Counted from the stretch's first letter, positions 15,159-24,779 are shown. The stretch is 64,000 nt of DNA from Flintibacter faecis (GCF_014287875.1 NZ_JACOPN010000009.1:23058-87057); one strand, 5' to 3'. The notes: generated by a model not told the origin, from the sequence alone. Numbers and translations: made by a program.

Positions 15159-16226
15159 TTATGCCTGCTCGGGGGCTGTTTCCTTGGCGGCCTCCTTCGC
15201 CTTTAAAGGCGGGTCCAGGCGCATGACGTCCACGTTCTCGGTGATGCTCTCGATGATGCCGGAGGAGACATACTGCTTGGCCTGACGGACGGCGTTTTTG
15301 ATGGCGTAGGCATCGGAGGAGCCGTGGGCCTTGATGACGGGCTTGGAGATGCCCACCAGGGCGGTGCCCCCCACTTCGCTGGAGCTGAGCAGCTTTTTCA
15401 TCTGCTTCAGCCCGCCGGACACCAGCACAGCGGCCAGCTTGGTCAGCAGGTTCTTGGTGAACACGCCCTTCAGCTCCCGCACCAGGTAAAGGCCGGTGCC
15501 CTCCATGGTCTTCAGGAAGATATTGCCGGAGTAGCCGTCGCACACGATGACATCCACCGCGCCCTCCACGGCCTCCCGCGCCTCCACATTGCCCACAAAG
15601 TTGATGCGGCCCGCCTTTCCCGCCTCCACCAGCATGGGATAGACGGCGGTCTGCAGACTGGTGCCCTTAGAGGGCTCCACCCCGATGTTCAGCAGACCTA
15701 CCCGGGGCTCCGGGCGGCCCAGGACGTGCTCGGCGTAGTAGGAGCCCATATAGGCAAACTGCAGCAGATACTCTGGGGGACACTCGGCGTTGGCCCCGCA
15801 GTCGATGAGCACTGCGCCGCCGTTGCCTGTGGGCACCACGGGGGCCAGGGCGGCCCGGCGGATGCCCCGGATGCGCTTGACCACCAGGGTGGCCCCGGAC
15901 AGCAGGGCACCGGTGGACCCGGCGGAGACAAAGGCGTCCCCCTCTCCGCTTTTCAGCAGGTTCAGGCCCACGGTGAGGGAGGAGTCCTTCTTCTCCCGGA
16001 AGGCGGTGGCCGGGTTGTCGCACATCTCCACCACCTCGCTGGCGTGGGCGATCTCCACCCCGGCGGGCAGCTCCTTGATGCCGTTGTCCTCCAGGACCTT
16101 CAGGATGGTCTCCCCCCGGCCCACCAGAATAACGCCAACGCCATATTCCCGGTTGGCCTCTACGGCACCCATCACAGGGGCCTGGGGGGCGTTGTCTCCG
16201 CCCATGGCATCTACAATGATCTTCAT
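15159..16226 (-). CDS. plsX: Phosphate acyltransferase PlsX
   Basis: Makes acyl-phosphate from acyl-ACP, feeding PlsY in phospholipid synthesis at the membrane face. The 355-residue protein begins MKIIVDAMGGDNAP, the family hallmark, and has AGSTGALLSGAT, LIDCGANAECPPEYLLQFA and VCDGYSGNIFLKTMEG. ATG at 16226 is preferred. An ATG two codons upstream (16232) is only 4 bases from AAAGGA, and longer extensions overlap trmFO. The C-terminus carries a short non-conserved Lys/Glu/Ala tail. It lies 19 bases after trmFO. The usual acpP or rnc partners are not adjacent. Confidence 0.95.
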   Translation of the reverse strand: MKIIVDAMGGDNAPQAPVMGAVEANREYGVGVILVGRGETILKVLEDNGIKELPAGVEIAHASEVVEMCDNPATAFREKKDSSLTVGLNLLKSGEGDAFVSAGSTGALLSGATLVVKRIRGIRRAALAPVVPTGNGGAVLIDCGANAECPPEYLLQFAYMGSYYAEHVLGRPEPRVGLLNIGVEPSKGTSLQTAVYPMLVEAGKAGRINFVGNVEAREAVEGAVDVIVCDGYSGNIFLKTMEGTGLYLVRELKGVFTKNLLTKLAAVLVSGGLKQMKKLLSSSEVGGTALVGISKPVIKAHGSSDAYAIKNAVRQAKQYVSSGIIESITENVDVMRLDPPLKAKEAAKETAPEQA

Positions 16227-16245
16227 ATCCATCCCGTCCTTTCCC

Positions 16246-17550
16246 TCAGCCCAGGTCCAGCTCGGCAAGCTTTTCCAGGGCACGCTTGGATATCTCGGCG
16301 TTCTTATTCCGCTTCCCCTTCACCCGATAGCCCAGCTGGGGGATCAGGCCGAAGTTCACATTCATGGGCTGGAAGTTCACCACGCTGGGGTCGCTGACAT
16401 ACAGGGCCATGGCCCCCATGGCCGTCTCCCGGGGGAAGTTGATGGGGGGCTTGCCCTCCAGACGGCGTGAGAGCTCCATGGCCGTCAGGCAGCCGGAGGC
16501 GGTGGACTCCACATAGCCCTCCACGCCGGTGATCTGGCCGGAGAACATCAGCCGCTCCTGGCCCTTCACCCGGTAATACCGGTCCAGCAGCCGGGGGGAG
16601 TCCAGGAAGGTATTGCGGTGCATCACGCCATATCGAATGTACTCGGCGTTTTTCAGGGCGGGGATCATGGAGAATACCCGCTTCTGCTCCGGCCAGCGCA
16701 GGTGGGTCTGAAAGCCCACGATGTTGTAGATGGAGCCCTGGGCGTTGTCCTTGCGCAGCTGCACCACGGCATAGGGCTCCTCCCCGGTCTTGGGGTCCTT
16801 CAGGCCCACGGGCTTCAGGGGGCCATAGCGCAGGGTGTCCAGGCCCCGGCGGGCCATGACCTCCACGGGCATACAGCCCTCGAACACGCCGGCATCCTCA
16901 AAGCCGTGTACCTCCGCCTCCTGGGCGTGGGTCAGCTCCTGCCAGAATGCCTCGTACTCCTCCCGGCTCAGGGGGCAGTTGATGTAGTCCGGCGTGCCCC
17001 GGTCATACCGGGAGGCAAACCAGGCGCTGTCCATGTCCACGCTCTCGAAGGTGACCAGGGGTGCGGCGGCGTCGAAGAAGTTGAGGTATTTGCTGTCGGG
17101 GAACAGCCCGCCGATGGCCTGGGACAGGTTCTCCGAGGTCAGGGGCCCGGTGGCGAAGATCACGTTGCCCTCGGCAGGGATCTCCGTCACCTCCCCCTCC
17201 ACCACAGTGATGTTGGGGTGATTGCGGATCTTCTCGGTAATGGCGGCGGCAAAGGCGTTCCGGTCCACCGCCAGGGCGCCGCCGGCCTCCACCCGGTGTG
17301 CGTCGGCACAGGCCATGATGAGGGAGCCGCAGCGGCGCAGCTCCTCCTTCAGCAGCCCCACGGCGTTTTCCAGCTGGTCAGAGCGCAGGGAGTTGGAGCA
17401 CACCAGCTCGGCAAAATATTCCGTGTGGTGGGCGGGGGACATCTTCTGGGGCTTCATTTCTCTCAGTTCCACGGGGATGCCCCGCCGGGCCAGCTGCCAG
17501 GCGGCCTCGCTGCCCGCCAGCCCTGCGCCGATGACAATAACAGGTTCCAT
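16246..17550 (-). CDS. trmFO: Methylenetetrahydrofolate-tRNA uracil-54 methyltransferase
   Basis: Flavoprotein that makes ribothymidine at U54 of tRNA using methylene-THF and FADH2, as in most Gram-positives. The 434-residue protein starts with the FAD-binding VIVIGAGLAGSEAAWQLA and then the family stretch YFAELVCSNSLRSDQLENAVGLLKEE (in two parts). IFATGPLTSE and a late VEGYVESTASG are also typical. It sits between topA (36 bases upstream) and plsX. The dprA-topA-trmFO order is common in Firmicutes, supporting one transcript. Confidence 0.95.
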   Translation of the reverse strand: MEPVIVIGAGLAGSEAAWQLARRGIPVELREMKPQKMSPAHHTEYFAELVCSNSLRSDQLENAVGLLKEELRRCGSLIMACADAHRVEAGGALAVDRNAFAAAITEKIRNHPNITVVEGEVTEIPAEGNVIFATGPLTSENLSQAIGGLFPDSKYLNFFDAAAPLVTFESVDMDSAWFASRYDRGTPDYINCPLSREEYEAFWQELTHAQEAEVHGFEDAGVFEGCMPVEVMARRGLDTLRYGPLKPVGLKDPKTGEEPYAVVQLRKDNAQGSIYNIVGFQTHLRWPEQKRVFSMIPALKNAEYIRYGVMHRNTFLDSPRLLDRYYRVKGQERLMFSGQITGVEGYVESTASGCLTAMELSRRLEGKPPINFPRETAMGAMALYVSDPSVVNFQPMNVNFGLIPQLGYRVKGKRNKNAEISKRALEKLAELDLG

Positions 17551-17586
17551 AGCGTTCTCCTTTCGGGGTCTCCCCCCTGTGTCAGA

Positions 17587-19971
17587 TCATTCTTCCGTCT
17601 TTTTCGCCGTCGTGGTCTTTTTGGCGGCGGTGGTTTTTTTCGCCGTGGTCGCCTTCTTGGCGGCGGTGGTCTTCTTGGACGTGGTCGTTTTCTTTGCGGC
17701 AGCGGTCTTTTTCGCCGTGGTGGTCTTTTTCGTCGCCGCCGTCTTTTTGGCGGCGGGCTTTTTGGCGGTCTTGGGGGCTTCTGCGCTCTCGGCGGCGGCA
17801 TCCTCCGTCTTTGCGGCGGCGGGTTTGCGCTGCCAGCCGCCCCGCTTGTCCTCCGGGGTGAAGTTGGAGCAGCTCTCGTTGATGCAGAAGGGCTTTTTGG
17901 CCCCCCGGCCCGCCTTTTTGAACATGGTCTGGCCGCACACGGGGCAGTTGTCCTTCACGGGCACATCCCAGGTGCGGAAGTCGCACTTGTTGGCCTCGTC
18001 CCGGCTGCTGCACCGCTCGCAGCAGTAGAAGGTATACTGCTTGCCGGTGGTGCGGCTCTTGCCCGTGCGCTTGAGCAGCCGCCCGCCGCACTTGGGGCAC
18101 TTGCCGGGCATCTCGATCACCATGGGCATGGTGAAGTCGCACTCCGGCCAGCCGGGGCAGGCCAAAAACTGGCCGAACCGGCCCATCTTCACCACCAGGT
18201 TCCGCCCGCACTGGGGACAGATCTCCTCCGACACCTCGTCGGGGACCTTGATGCGCTCGCCGTCCAGCTCCTTCTCCGCCCGGGTCAGTTCCTTCTCAAA
18301 GTCCTGATAGAAGTCGGAGAGCACCTTTTTCCAGTCGGTCTTGCCCTCCTCCACCTCGTCCAGCTTCTCCTCCATCTGGGCGGTGAAGGTGGGGTCCACG
18401 ATATCCTGGAATTTGTCCTTCATCAGGCCGGTGACCACCTCGCCCAGGGGGGTGGGCCGCAGGGCCTTGCCCTCCTTCACCACATAATAGCGGTTCAGGA
18501 TGGTGGAGATGGTGGGGGCATAGGTGGAGGGCCGCCCGATGCCCTTCTCCTCCAGGGCCCGGATCAGGCTGGCCTCGGAGTAGCGGGCGGGGGGCTGGGT
18601 GAAGTGCTGGCTCTGGGTCAGCCCCTGGCTGTCCAGGGCCTCCCCCTCCTTCAGGTCGGGCAGAGGGGAGGAGCGCTCCTCCTCTTCCTCGTCCTTGCCC
18701 TCCTCATACACGGCGGTAAAGCCGGAGAATTTCAGGCTGGAGTGGCTGGCCCGGAAGGTATAGCCGCTGTTCTCCACCTCGATGGACAGGCTGTCGTACA
18801 CGGCGTTGGCCATCTGGCAGGCCAGAAAGCGGCTCCAGATCAGCTTATACAGGCGATACTGCTCCCCGGTCAGGTCCTTTTTGATGTCCTCCGGGGTCAG
18901 GGTCACGTCGGAGGGACGGATGGCCTCGTGGGCATCCTGGGCGCTGCCCTTGGTCTTGAAGTGCCGGGTGGCGGGGGGGTAGTACTCCGGGCCATACCGG
19001 TGGTGGATAAAATCCTTGGCTGCGGCCAGGGCCTCCTCCGACAGACGGAGGGAGTCGGTACGCATATAGGTGATCAGACCCACTGCGCCCTCGCCGGAGA
19101 TGTCGATGCCCTCGTACAGCTGCTGGGCGATGGACATGGTGCGGGCGGGGGTCATGTTCAGCTTGCGGGAGGCCTCCTGCTGCAAGGTGGAGGTGGTAAA
19201 CGGGGGGGCAGGCTGGCGGTTCTTCTCCTGCCGCTTCACCCGGGAGACGGAGAAGTCGCCCTGCTCCACTGCGTCCACTACGGCCTGGGCCTGGGCAGCG
19301 GAGTGCAGCTCCATCTTCTTCTCCCGGCCATAGAACTGGGCCTTAAAGCTGCCCAGGTTGGGGGCCACCCGGGCCAGAGCGGCCTCGATGGACCAGTACT
19401 CCTGGGGCTGGAAGGCCCGGATCTCCTCCTCCCGCTCCACCACCAGGCGGGTGGCCACCGACTGCACCCGTCCGGCGGACAGGCCCCGGCGGATCTTCCG
19501 CCACAGCAGGGGGGAGAGCTGATAGCCCACGATGCGGTCCAGAATGCGCCGGGCCTGCTGGGCGTTGACCAGGTCCTGGTCGATGGCCCGGGGGGCGGCA
19601 ATGGAGTCGTTGACCACCTTTTTGGTGATCTCGTTAAAGGTCACCCGATAGGTCTTGTCGTCCGGGATGCCCAGCAGCTCCTTCAAGTGCCAGGAGATGG
19701 CCTCCCCCTCCCGGTCCGGGTCGGTGGCCAGATAGACGCGGCCGCTCTTTTTGGCCGCCTTCTTCAGGTCGCCGATCACGTCCTCTTTGCCCTTGATGGG
19801 CTGATAGTCGGGGGCAAAGCCGCCCTCGATGTCCACGCCCAGCTTGCTTTTTGGCAGGTCCCGCACATGGCCCATGGACGCCTTTACTTCATAGCCCGGT
19901 CCCAGATATTTTCCAATGGTCTTGGCCTTGGACGGGGACTCTACGATCACCAGGTCTGTTTTATTCGCCAA
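17587..19971 (-). CDS. topA: DNA topoisomerase I with Lys/Thr/Ala-rich tail
   Basis: Type IA topoisomerase that relaxes negative supercoils. The 794-residue protein has the TOPRIM domain first (VIVESPSKAKTIGKYLG, then ATDPDREGEAISWHL at about 82-96) and the catalytic Tyr302 in LITYMRTDSLRLS. The C-terminus has three cysteine clusters of the topo-I zinc-ribbon type: CPQCGRNLVVKMGRFG, CPKCGGRLLKRTG and CPVCGQTMFKKAG. The last 60 or so residues are a repetitive KKTTTAKKTAAAKK tail, like that of mycobacterial topoisomerase I or histone H1, expected to bind DNA nonspecifically. It lies 95 bases after dprA. Confidence 0.96.
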   Translation of the reverse strand: MANKTDLVIVESPSKAKTIGKYLGPGYEVKASMGHVRDLPKSKLGVDIEGGFAPDYQPIKGKEDVIGDLKKAAKKSGRVYLATDPDREGEAISWHLKELLGIPDDKTYRVTFNEITKKVVNDSIAAPRAIDQDLVNAQQARRILDRIVGYQLSPLLWRKIRRGLSAGRVQSVATRLVVEREEEIRAFQPQEYWSIEAALARVAPNLGSFKAQFYGREKKMELHSAAQAQAVVDAVEQGDFSVSRVKRQEKNRQPAPPFTTSTLQQEASRKLNMTPARTMSIAQQLYEGIDISGEGAVGLITYMRTDSLRLSEEALAAAKDFIHHRYGPEYYPPATRHFKTKGSAQDAHEAIRPSDVTLTPEDIKKDLTGEQYRLYKLIWSRFLACQMANAVYDSLSIEVENSGYTFRASHSSLKFSGFTAVYEEGKDEEEEERSSPLPDLKEGEALDSQGLTQSQHFTQPPARYSEASLIRALEEKGIGRPSTYAPTISTILNRYYVVKEGKALRPTPLGEVVTGLMKDKFQDIVDPTFTAQMEEKLDEVEEGKTDWKKVLSDFYQDFEKELTRAEKELDGERIKVPDEVSEEICPQCGRNLVVKMGRFGQFLACPGWPECDFTMPMVIEMPGKCPKCGGRLLKRTGKSRTTGKQYTFYCCERCSSRDEANKCDFRTWDVPVKDNCPVCGQTMFKKAGRGAKKPFCINESCSNFTPEDKRGGWQRKPAAAKTEDAAAESAEAPKTAKKPAAKKTAATKKTTTAKKTAAAKKTTTSKKTTAAKKATTAKKTTAAKKTTTAKKTEE

Positions 19972-20066
19972 TTCCCTTCACCTTCCTGTCCGGCGCGAAA
20001 AATGCCGGAACTATCTTAAAAAGTCTAAAAAAGTCTGTTGTGTGTTTTGTTTGCTGCGTCGGAGGG

Positions 20067-21308
20067 TCACTCCTCCAGTTCCACCAGGGCAGAGAAGCGC
20101 CGGCCCGGATGCTCGGCCACGGCGGCCTGGATCTGCAGCATGGTCAAAGCGGACAGCACCCGCTTGGCGGGGATCTGGGTCAGCTCCACCAGCTGGTCGG
20201 CGGTGCGCTCCCCATCTTTTAAAGCGGCCAGCAGGGCCAGCTCGTCATCGGTAAAGCGGCGTTTCTGCTCGCTGCGGGGGATCAGCTCCCGTCCGCTCTT
20301 GGCCGGGGCAGGCTCCGGCTCGGCGGCGGTATCGGCCTGCTGGGCGGCTCTCTCCCGCTCCTGGGCCTGGACGCTGTCCGCCATCCGGGCCCGGGCGGCC
20401 TCCGGGGTCAATGGGGCTGCCCGGCCCAGCTTGTCCGGGAAGCGGCCCCAATATTCCTCCAAAATGTCCCGGCCGCAGGTGACCAGCTTGGCCCCCTGCT
20501 GGATGAGGCGGTTGGTCCCCTCGCTCATGGGAGCATCCAGGGCCCCTGGCACCGCAAACACGTCCCGGTCCTGCTCCACGGCGTGGTTCACCGTGCTCAT
20601 GGTCCCGCCGAAGGGGCGGCACTCCACCGCCAGCACCCCCAGGCACAGGCCGCTTAAGATCCGATTGCGCCGGGGAAAATTCCGCCAGTCGTGGGGCGAC
20701 CCCGGGGGATATTCCGACACCAGCACCCCCGCCGCGGCCACATCGTCATAGAGAAACCGATTCTGCACGGGATAGGGCACATTCACGCCCCCGGCCAGCA
20801 CACAGGCCACCGGGCCGCCGCCCTTCAGGGCCCCCCGCACGGCGCAGGTGTCCAAGCCCTGGGCGATGCCGGACACCACCAACGCGCCCCCGCCGGCCAG
20901 CTCCATGCCGAACTGCTCGGCCCAGCGGCGGCCATAGGCGGTGGGCTCCCGTGCCCCCACCACGGCGATGGCCGCCTCCTCGTCAAAGTGGAGCCGCCTT
21001 CCCTTGAGATAGAGCACCGCCGGCGGGTCGGCGATCTGCCGCAGGCGCATGGGATAGTCCGCGTCCTGAATGGTCATCACCCGCACGTCCAGCCGGTCAC
21101 ACTCCCCCAGAATGGCCTCCGGGGCATCCATGCTCTTGTCGGCCAGGCTCCGCTCCAGATTGGGGGAGAGGCCCAATTCGGCGACATCCCCCTCGTCGGC
21201 GTAGTACACCTGCTCCGGGGTGACGAACCGCTCCAGCAGCTTCAGGGCCCGGACCGAGTCCATCCCTTTGCGGCTGGTGAGCCAAAGCCAATATTTCAGC
21301 TCCGCCAT
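20067..21308 (-). CDS. dprA: DNA-processing protein DprA
   Basis: Loads RecA on incoming single-stranded DNA during transformation. The 413-residue protein has an N-terminal helical region (SRKGMDSVRALKLLERF) and a central Rossmann-like domain with AIVGAREPTAYGR, VSGIAQGLDTCAVRGAL, VLAGGVNVPYPVQN and VFAVPGALDAPMSEGTNRLIQQGA. A C-terminal winged-helix segment follows (LALLAALKDGERTADQLVELTQIPAKRVLSALT, given in parts), after a Pro/Glu-rich linker. It is the first gene of the minus-strand dprA-topA-trmFO-plsX group. A full competence set is not visible in this window. Confidence 0.94.
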   Translation of the reverse strand: MAELKYWLWLTSRKGMDSVRALKLLERFVTPEQVYYADEGDVAELGLSPNLERSLADKSMDAPEAILGECDRLDVRVMTIQDADYPMRLRQIADPPAVLYLKGRRLHFDEEAAIAVVGAREPTAYGRRWAEQFGMELAGGGALVVSGIAQGLDTCAVRGALKGGGPVACVLAGGVNVPYPVQNRFLYDDVAAAGVLVSEYPPGSPHDWRNFPRRNRILSGLCLGVLAVECRPFGGTMSTVNHAVEQDRDVFAVPGALDAPMSEGTNRLIQQGAKLVTCGRDILEEYWGRFPDKLGRAAPLTPEAARARMADSVQAQERERAAQQADTAAEPEPAPAKSGRELIPRSEQKRRFTDDELALLAALKDGERTADQLVELTQIPAKRVLSALTMLQIQAAVAEHPGRRFSALVELEE

Positions 21309-21344
21309 AAAAAGTGCCCCCCCTTACATTAGACCGGATTTTTC

Positions 21345-21373
21345 TTTACAAATGCATCGCACTACGGTATGGT
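21345..21373 (+). promoter_or_regulatory. Promoter of the MFS transporter gene
   Basis: TTTACA (21345-21350), 17-base spacer, TATGGT (21368-21373), about 50 bases before the start codon and divergent from dprA. Confidence 0.5.
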
Positions 21374-21422
21374 TGTATCAAAGCAAGCTGCCGCAAAAAC
21401 GGCAGAGAAGGAGCCATCCCGT

Positions 21423-22631
21423 ATGAACCGTCCTCACTATGCCTGGCTTGTCTGCCTGGGCGGAGCGCTGACCCTGCTGTCCACCGTGGGCCTGGGGGTC
21501 AACGTGTTCGCCGTGTACCAGCCGGAGATCATCGCCCTGCGGCACTTTACCAACGCCCAGGGCTCCCTCATCACCACCGTCCGCAGTCTGTTCATCCTCA
21601 TCGCTCTGCTCACAGTGAACCGGGTGTGTGCCCGGCTGGGACTGCGGCGGAGCATGACCCTGGGGGTGGTCCTCATCGCCCTGTCCTGTTTCTGCTTTGG
21701 GGCAGCCCGGGCGTTCTGGCAGTACTGCGTGGCCGCCGCCTTCACCGGCCTGGGCTATTGCTATGGGGGAATGGTCCCTCTGTCTCTGCTCATCGGCCGG
21801 TGGTTCCGGCTCCGCCGGAACCTGGCCCTGGGGCTGGCCTCAGCGGGCAGCGGGGTAGCCAGCATCGCTGCCTCTCCCCTGCTGGCCCATGTCATGGAGA
21901 AGCAGGGGCTTCAGGCCGCCTTTTGGTGGGAGGGGGCCGTTCTGATCGTCCTGGCCGCAGCGGTGTGGCTGCTGGTGCGCAGCGATCCGGCCCAGCTGGG
22001 ATTGGAGCCCCTGGGCGGGGCCGCACCCAAAACTGACGCGCCCCACTCCGGCAGCTCCTCCGGTCCTCCGGCCTATCTGGCCGCCATGGCCGCCGGCTTT
22101 CTCATCGGCGGCGTGGGCGGCCCCGGCTTTTCCCACCTGACGGTCCACTATGCCACCCTGGGCTATGCCCCCCTGTTCCTGGCGGGACTGGTATCCGCAT
22201 CCGGCGTTTGCATCTGTGTGGGCAAGGTGCTGTGCGGGCAGATCTATGACCGCTGGGGGGCGGCAGCCGGAGACAGCTACTGCTATCTGGGTGTGATGGC
22301 GGGGACGGCACTGTGCTGCCTCCCCGCCGGGGAGGGGCCCCTGCTGCCCGTGCTGGCGGTGGGGTTCTTCTCCCTGGGGCTGCCCATCTCCGCCGTATCC
22401 CCGTCGGTGTGGGCCGCCGATCTGGCCGGGCCGGGGGACTTCCCCCGGGCGGTGCAGGCCATCAACCTGGCCTATACCGTGGGAGTCATTCTGTTCGGCC
22501 CGGTGCCCGGGCTCCTGGCCGACCGGACGGGCAGCTATGTCCCGGCCTATCTCCTCTTCGCCGCCCTGCTCACCCTGGCCATCGTTCTGGTGCGCATGGC
22601 CTATGTCCGGGCAAACCGGCAGAAGGTCTAG
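21423..22631 (+). CDS. Major facilitator superfamily transporter (OFA-like)
   Basis: A 402-residue membrane transporter with about twelve hydrophobic helices and the MFS half-repeat layout. The first helix runs HYAWLVCLGGALTLLSTVGLG, followed by an oxalate/formate-antiporter-like opening with VFAVYQPEI. Loop 2-3 has the basic RLGLRRSMTLG element in place of the canonical GxLaDrxGrr motif. The substrate cannot be deduced; monocarboxylate-type family members are the nearest look-alikes. The ATG at 21423 follows AAGGAG. Its stop overlaps, by 4 bases, the stop of the convergent methyltransferase gene. Confidence 0.85.
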   Translation: MNRPHYAWLVCLGGALTLLSTVGLGVNVFAVYQPEIIALRHFTNAQGSLITTVRSLFILIALLTVNRVCARLGLRRSMTLGVVLIALSCFCFGAARAFWQYCVAAAFTGLGYCYGGMVPLSLLIGRWFRLRRNLALGLASAGSGVASIAASPLLAHVMEKQGLQAAFWWEGAVLIVLAAAVWLLVRSDPAQLGLEPLGGAAPKTDAPHSGSSSGPPAYLAAMAAGFLIGGVGGPGFSHLTVHYATLGYAPLFLAGLVSASGVCICVGKVLCGQIYDRWGAAAGDSYCYLGVMAGTALCCLPAGEGPLLPVLAVGFFSLGLPISAVSPSVWAADLAGPGDFPRAVQAINLAYTVGVILFGPVPGLLADRTGSYVPAYLLFAALLTLAIVLVRMAYVRANRQKV

Positions 22632-23389
22632 CGGCCCATCTCCCACAGCACAACGGTGGCGGCGGCAGCGGCGTTCAGCGATTCGCACCGGGCCCGCATG
22701 GGAATTTTCAGGGTCTTTGCGCTCTGGGAGAGCAGCCCCTCTGACACCCCCCGGCCCTCGCTGCCGATGACCACGGCGCAGCGGGATAGCTCCGCTTTCC
22801 GCAGGTCCACCGTGTCCTCCCGCAGGGCGGTGGCGTAAAGTGGGATCCCTTGCTCCCCCAGCCACTGGGCCAGACCGTCGGCATTCCTCTCATACACGGG
22901 CAGGCGGAAGCAGGCCCCCATCGTCGCCCGCACGGTCTTGGGGTTCCAGGGGTCGGCGCAGCCGTTGACCAGGATCAGGCCGTCCGCCCCCAGGGCGTCG
23001 GCGGTGCGCCAGATGGTTCCCACGTTCCCCGGGTCCTGCACCCCGTCCAGCACCAGATAGTGCGCCCCAAGCAATCTCTCCGGCAGGGCGGTCTCTGCCG
23101 TGCGGCACAGGAACAGGGCTCCCTGCGGACTTTCCATGGGCGAAATAGAGGCCATCACGTCCCCGGGCACCTGCACCAGACGTACCCCGTCGGGCAGCTC
23201 TGGGGCATCAACGCCCTCTGTCAGCACCACGGTCTCCAAAGGTGCGTCCCACTTCAGCGCCTCCTCCAGCAGCTTTGCCCCGTCCCCCAGGAACAGCCCC
23301 TGTTCCCGGCGGTAGGATCGGCTGGCCGTCAGGCGGCGGATGCGGGTCATCAGCGGATTTTTTCGGCTGGTAATATACTCGGCGTTCAC
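22628..23389 (-). CDS. TrmH-family (SpoU) RNA 2'-O-methyltransferase
   Basis: SAM-dependent methyltransferase of rRNA or tRNA ribose. The 253-residue protein has an N-terminal substrate-binding domain (ITSRKNPLMTRIRRL...FLGDGAKLLEEAL). The knotted SPOUT domain carries the three family motifs: LDGVQDPGNVGTIWRTADALGA, VVIGSEGRGVSE and IPMRARCESLNAAAAATVVLWE (in parts). It looks like RlmB/TsnR-type enzymes acting on 23S rRNA, but the target base is not determined. Translation starts at GTG (23389). Its promoter is at 23467-23495. A second TrmH-family gene sits at 42871. Confidence 0.92.
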   Translation of the reverse strand: MNAEYITSRKNPLMTRIRRLTASRSYRREQGLFLGDGAKLLEEALKWDAPLETVVLTEGVDAPELPDGVRLVQVPGDVMASISPMESPQGALFLCRTAETALPERLLGAHYLVLDGVQDPGNVGTIWRTADALGADGLILVNGCADPWNPKTVRATMGACFRLPVYERNADGLAQWLGEQGIPLYATALREDTVDLRKAELSRCAVVIGSEGRGVSEGLLSQSAKTLKIPMRARCESLNAAAAATVVLWEMGR

Positions 23390-23466
23390 GGCCTGACCAT
23401 CTCCCTGTGTTTTTTGTTTTCTCTCTTGCCGAAGAAACCGCCCTTGCGGTTTGTTCAGTACGCATT

Positions 23467-23495
23467 ATAATAAAGGTATCCTCCGGCGTTGTCAA
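23467..23495 (-). promoter_or_regulatory. Sigma-A promoter of the 22628-23389 methyltransferase gene
   Basis: Minus-strand TTGACA (23490-23495), 17-base spacer, TATTAT (23467-23472), with an overlapping TATAAT three bases further on. Confidence 0.7.
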
Positions 23496-23613
23496 GCCGT
23501 CCTTTTTCCACTCTCTGCCTGTTTTCCCTCTGAGCATACCACGCCCCGGACCCGAAACCGGGGGAAATCTGTCCTTTTTTGCCCGCAGTGCCATGGAAAA
23601 AGCATACACTCCC

Positions 23614-23642
23614 TTGAAAACCGGGGCTGAACATGCTATTTT
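23614..23642 (+). promoter_or_regulatory. Candidate galE promoter
   Basis: TTGAAA (23614-23619), 17-base spacer, TATTTT (23637-23642), leaving a leader of about 115 bases. The rest of the 23496-23765 gap is AT-richer and shows no gene or clear riboswitch. Confidence 0.45.
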
Positions 23643-23765
23643 GTTCTTGTCAAGCTGTCCCTGGCGGCAGTTTGTATCTCAATTTGTATTTTTATTTGAA
23701 AAAATCTCGATCTGTTATCGAATTTGGGGCCTTTCCGCCCCGACACAGGAAGGATGGAAAAAACT

Positions 23766-24755
23766 ATGGCAATTCTTGTTCTGGGCGGAGCCGGATATAT
23801 CGGTTCCCACACTGTGTACGAGCTCATCCAGGCCGGACGGGACGTGGTGGTGGCCGACAACCTGCTCACCGGCTTCCGGGCCGCCGTCCACCCCAAGGCC
23901 CGCTTCTATCAGGCGGACATCCGGGACCGGGCAGCTATGGACAAGCTGTTCCAGACCGAGCACATCGACGGCGTCATCCACTTCGCCGCCTCCTCCCAGG
24001 TGGGCGAGTCTATGGCCGACCCCCTGAAGTATTACGACAACAACCTGTGCGGCACCACCACTCTGCTGCGGTCTATGGTGGCCCACGGGGTGGACAAGAT
24101 CGTATTCTCCTCCACCGCCGCCACCTATGGCGAACCTGAGCGGGTGCCCATTCTGGAGACCGACCGCACCCAGCCCACCAACTGCTATGGCGAGACCAAG
24201 CTGGCCATGGAGCGCATGATGTGCTGGACCAGCCGGGCCCACGGCCTGCGCTATGTGGCCCTGCGGTATTTCAACGCCTGCGGCGCCCACCCCTCCGGGG
24301 CCATTGGCGAGGCCCACGACCCGGAGACCCACCTCATCCCCCTGATCCTCCAGGTCCCCAACGGCAAGCGGGAGAAGATCTCCATCTTCGGCGACGACTA
24401 CCCCACCCCCGACGGCACCTGCATCCGGGACTATATCCACGTCACCGACCTGGCCCAGGCCCACATTCTGGCCCTGGACTATCTCCTCGCCGGGGGGGAG
24501 AACAACGTGTTCAACCTGGGCAACGGCGTGGGCTTCTCTGTGAAGGAGGTCATCGACGTGGCCCGCTCTGTCACCGGCCACCCCATCCCTGCGGAAGTCT
24601 GCCCCCGGCGGGCAGGGGACCCGGCCCAGCTGGTGGCCTCCTCGGACAAGGCCAAGTCCGTCCTGGGCTGGAAGCCTCAGTTTGCCGACCTGAACACCAT
24701 TGTGGCCACCGCCTGGGCCTGGCACAAAAGCCACCCCAACGGGTATGACCGGTGA
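23766..24755 (+). CDS. galE: UDP-glucose 4-epimerase
   Basis: Interconverts UDP-glucose and UDP-galactose (or the N-acetyl forms), supplying sugars for surface polymers or galactose use. The 329-residue extended SDR protein has the NAD-binding VLGGAGYIGSHTVYEL at the N-terminus, the Ser/Thr of FSSTAATYGEP, and the catalytic YGETK motif. Then come LRYFNACGAHPSG and CIRDYIHVTDLAQAH, all typical of GalE. ATG at 23766 is chosen; an in-frame ATG at 23754 overlaps the AGGAAGG ribosome site. It stands alone, but the cell-wall polymer locus at 25-36 kb is next door. Confidence 0.93.
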   Translation: MAILVLGGAGYIGSHTVYELIQAGRDVVVADNLLTGFRAAVHPKARFYQADIRDRAAMDKLFQTEHIDGVIHFAASSQVGESMADPLKYYDNNLCGTTTLLRSMVAHGVDKIVFSSTAATYGEPERVPILETDRTQPTNCYGETKLAMERMMCWTSRAHGLRYVALRYFNACGAHPSGAIGEAHDPETHLIPLILQVPNGKREKISIFGDDYPTPDGTCIRDYIHVTDLAQAHILALDYLLAGGENNVFNLGNGVGFSVKEVIDVARSVTGHPIPAEVCPRRAGDPAQLVASSDKAKSVLGWKPQFADLNTIVATAWAWHKSHPNGYDR

Positions 24756-24779
24756 TGGGTGACTGAGCGCCGCCCTCAT

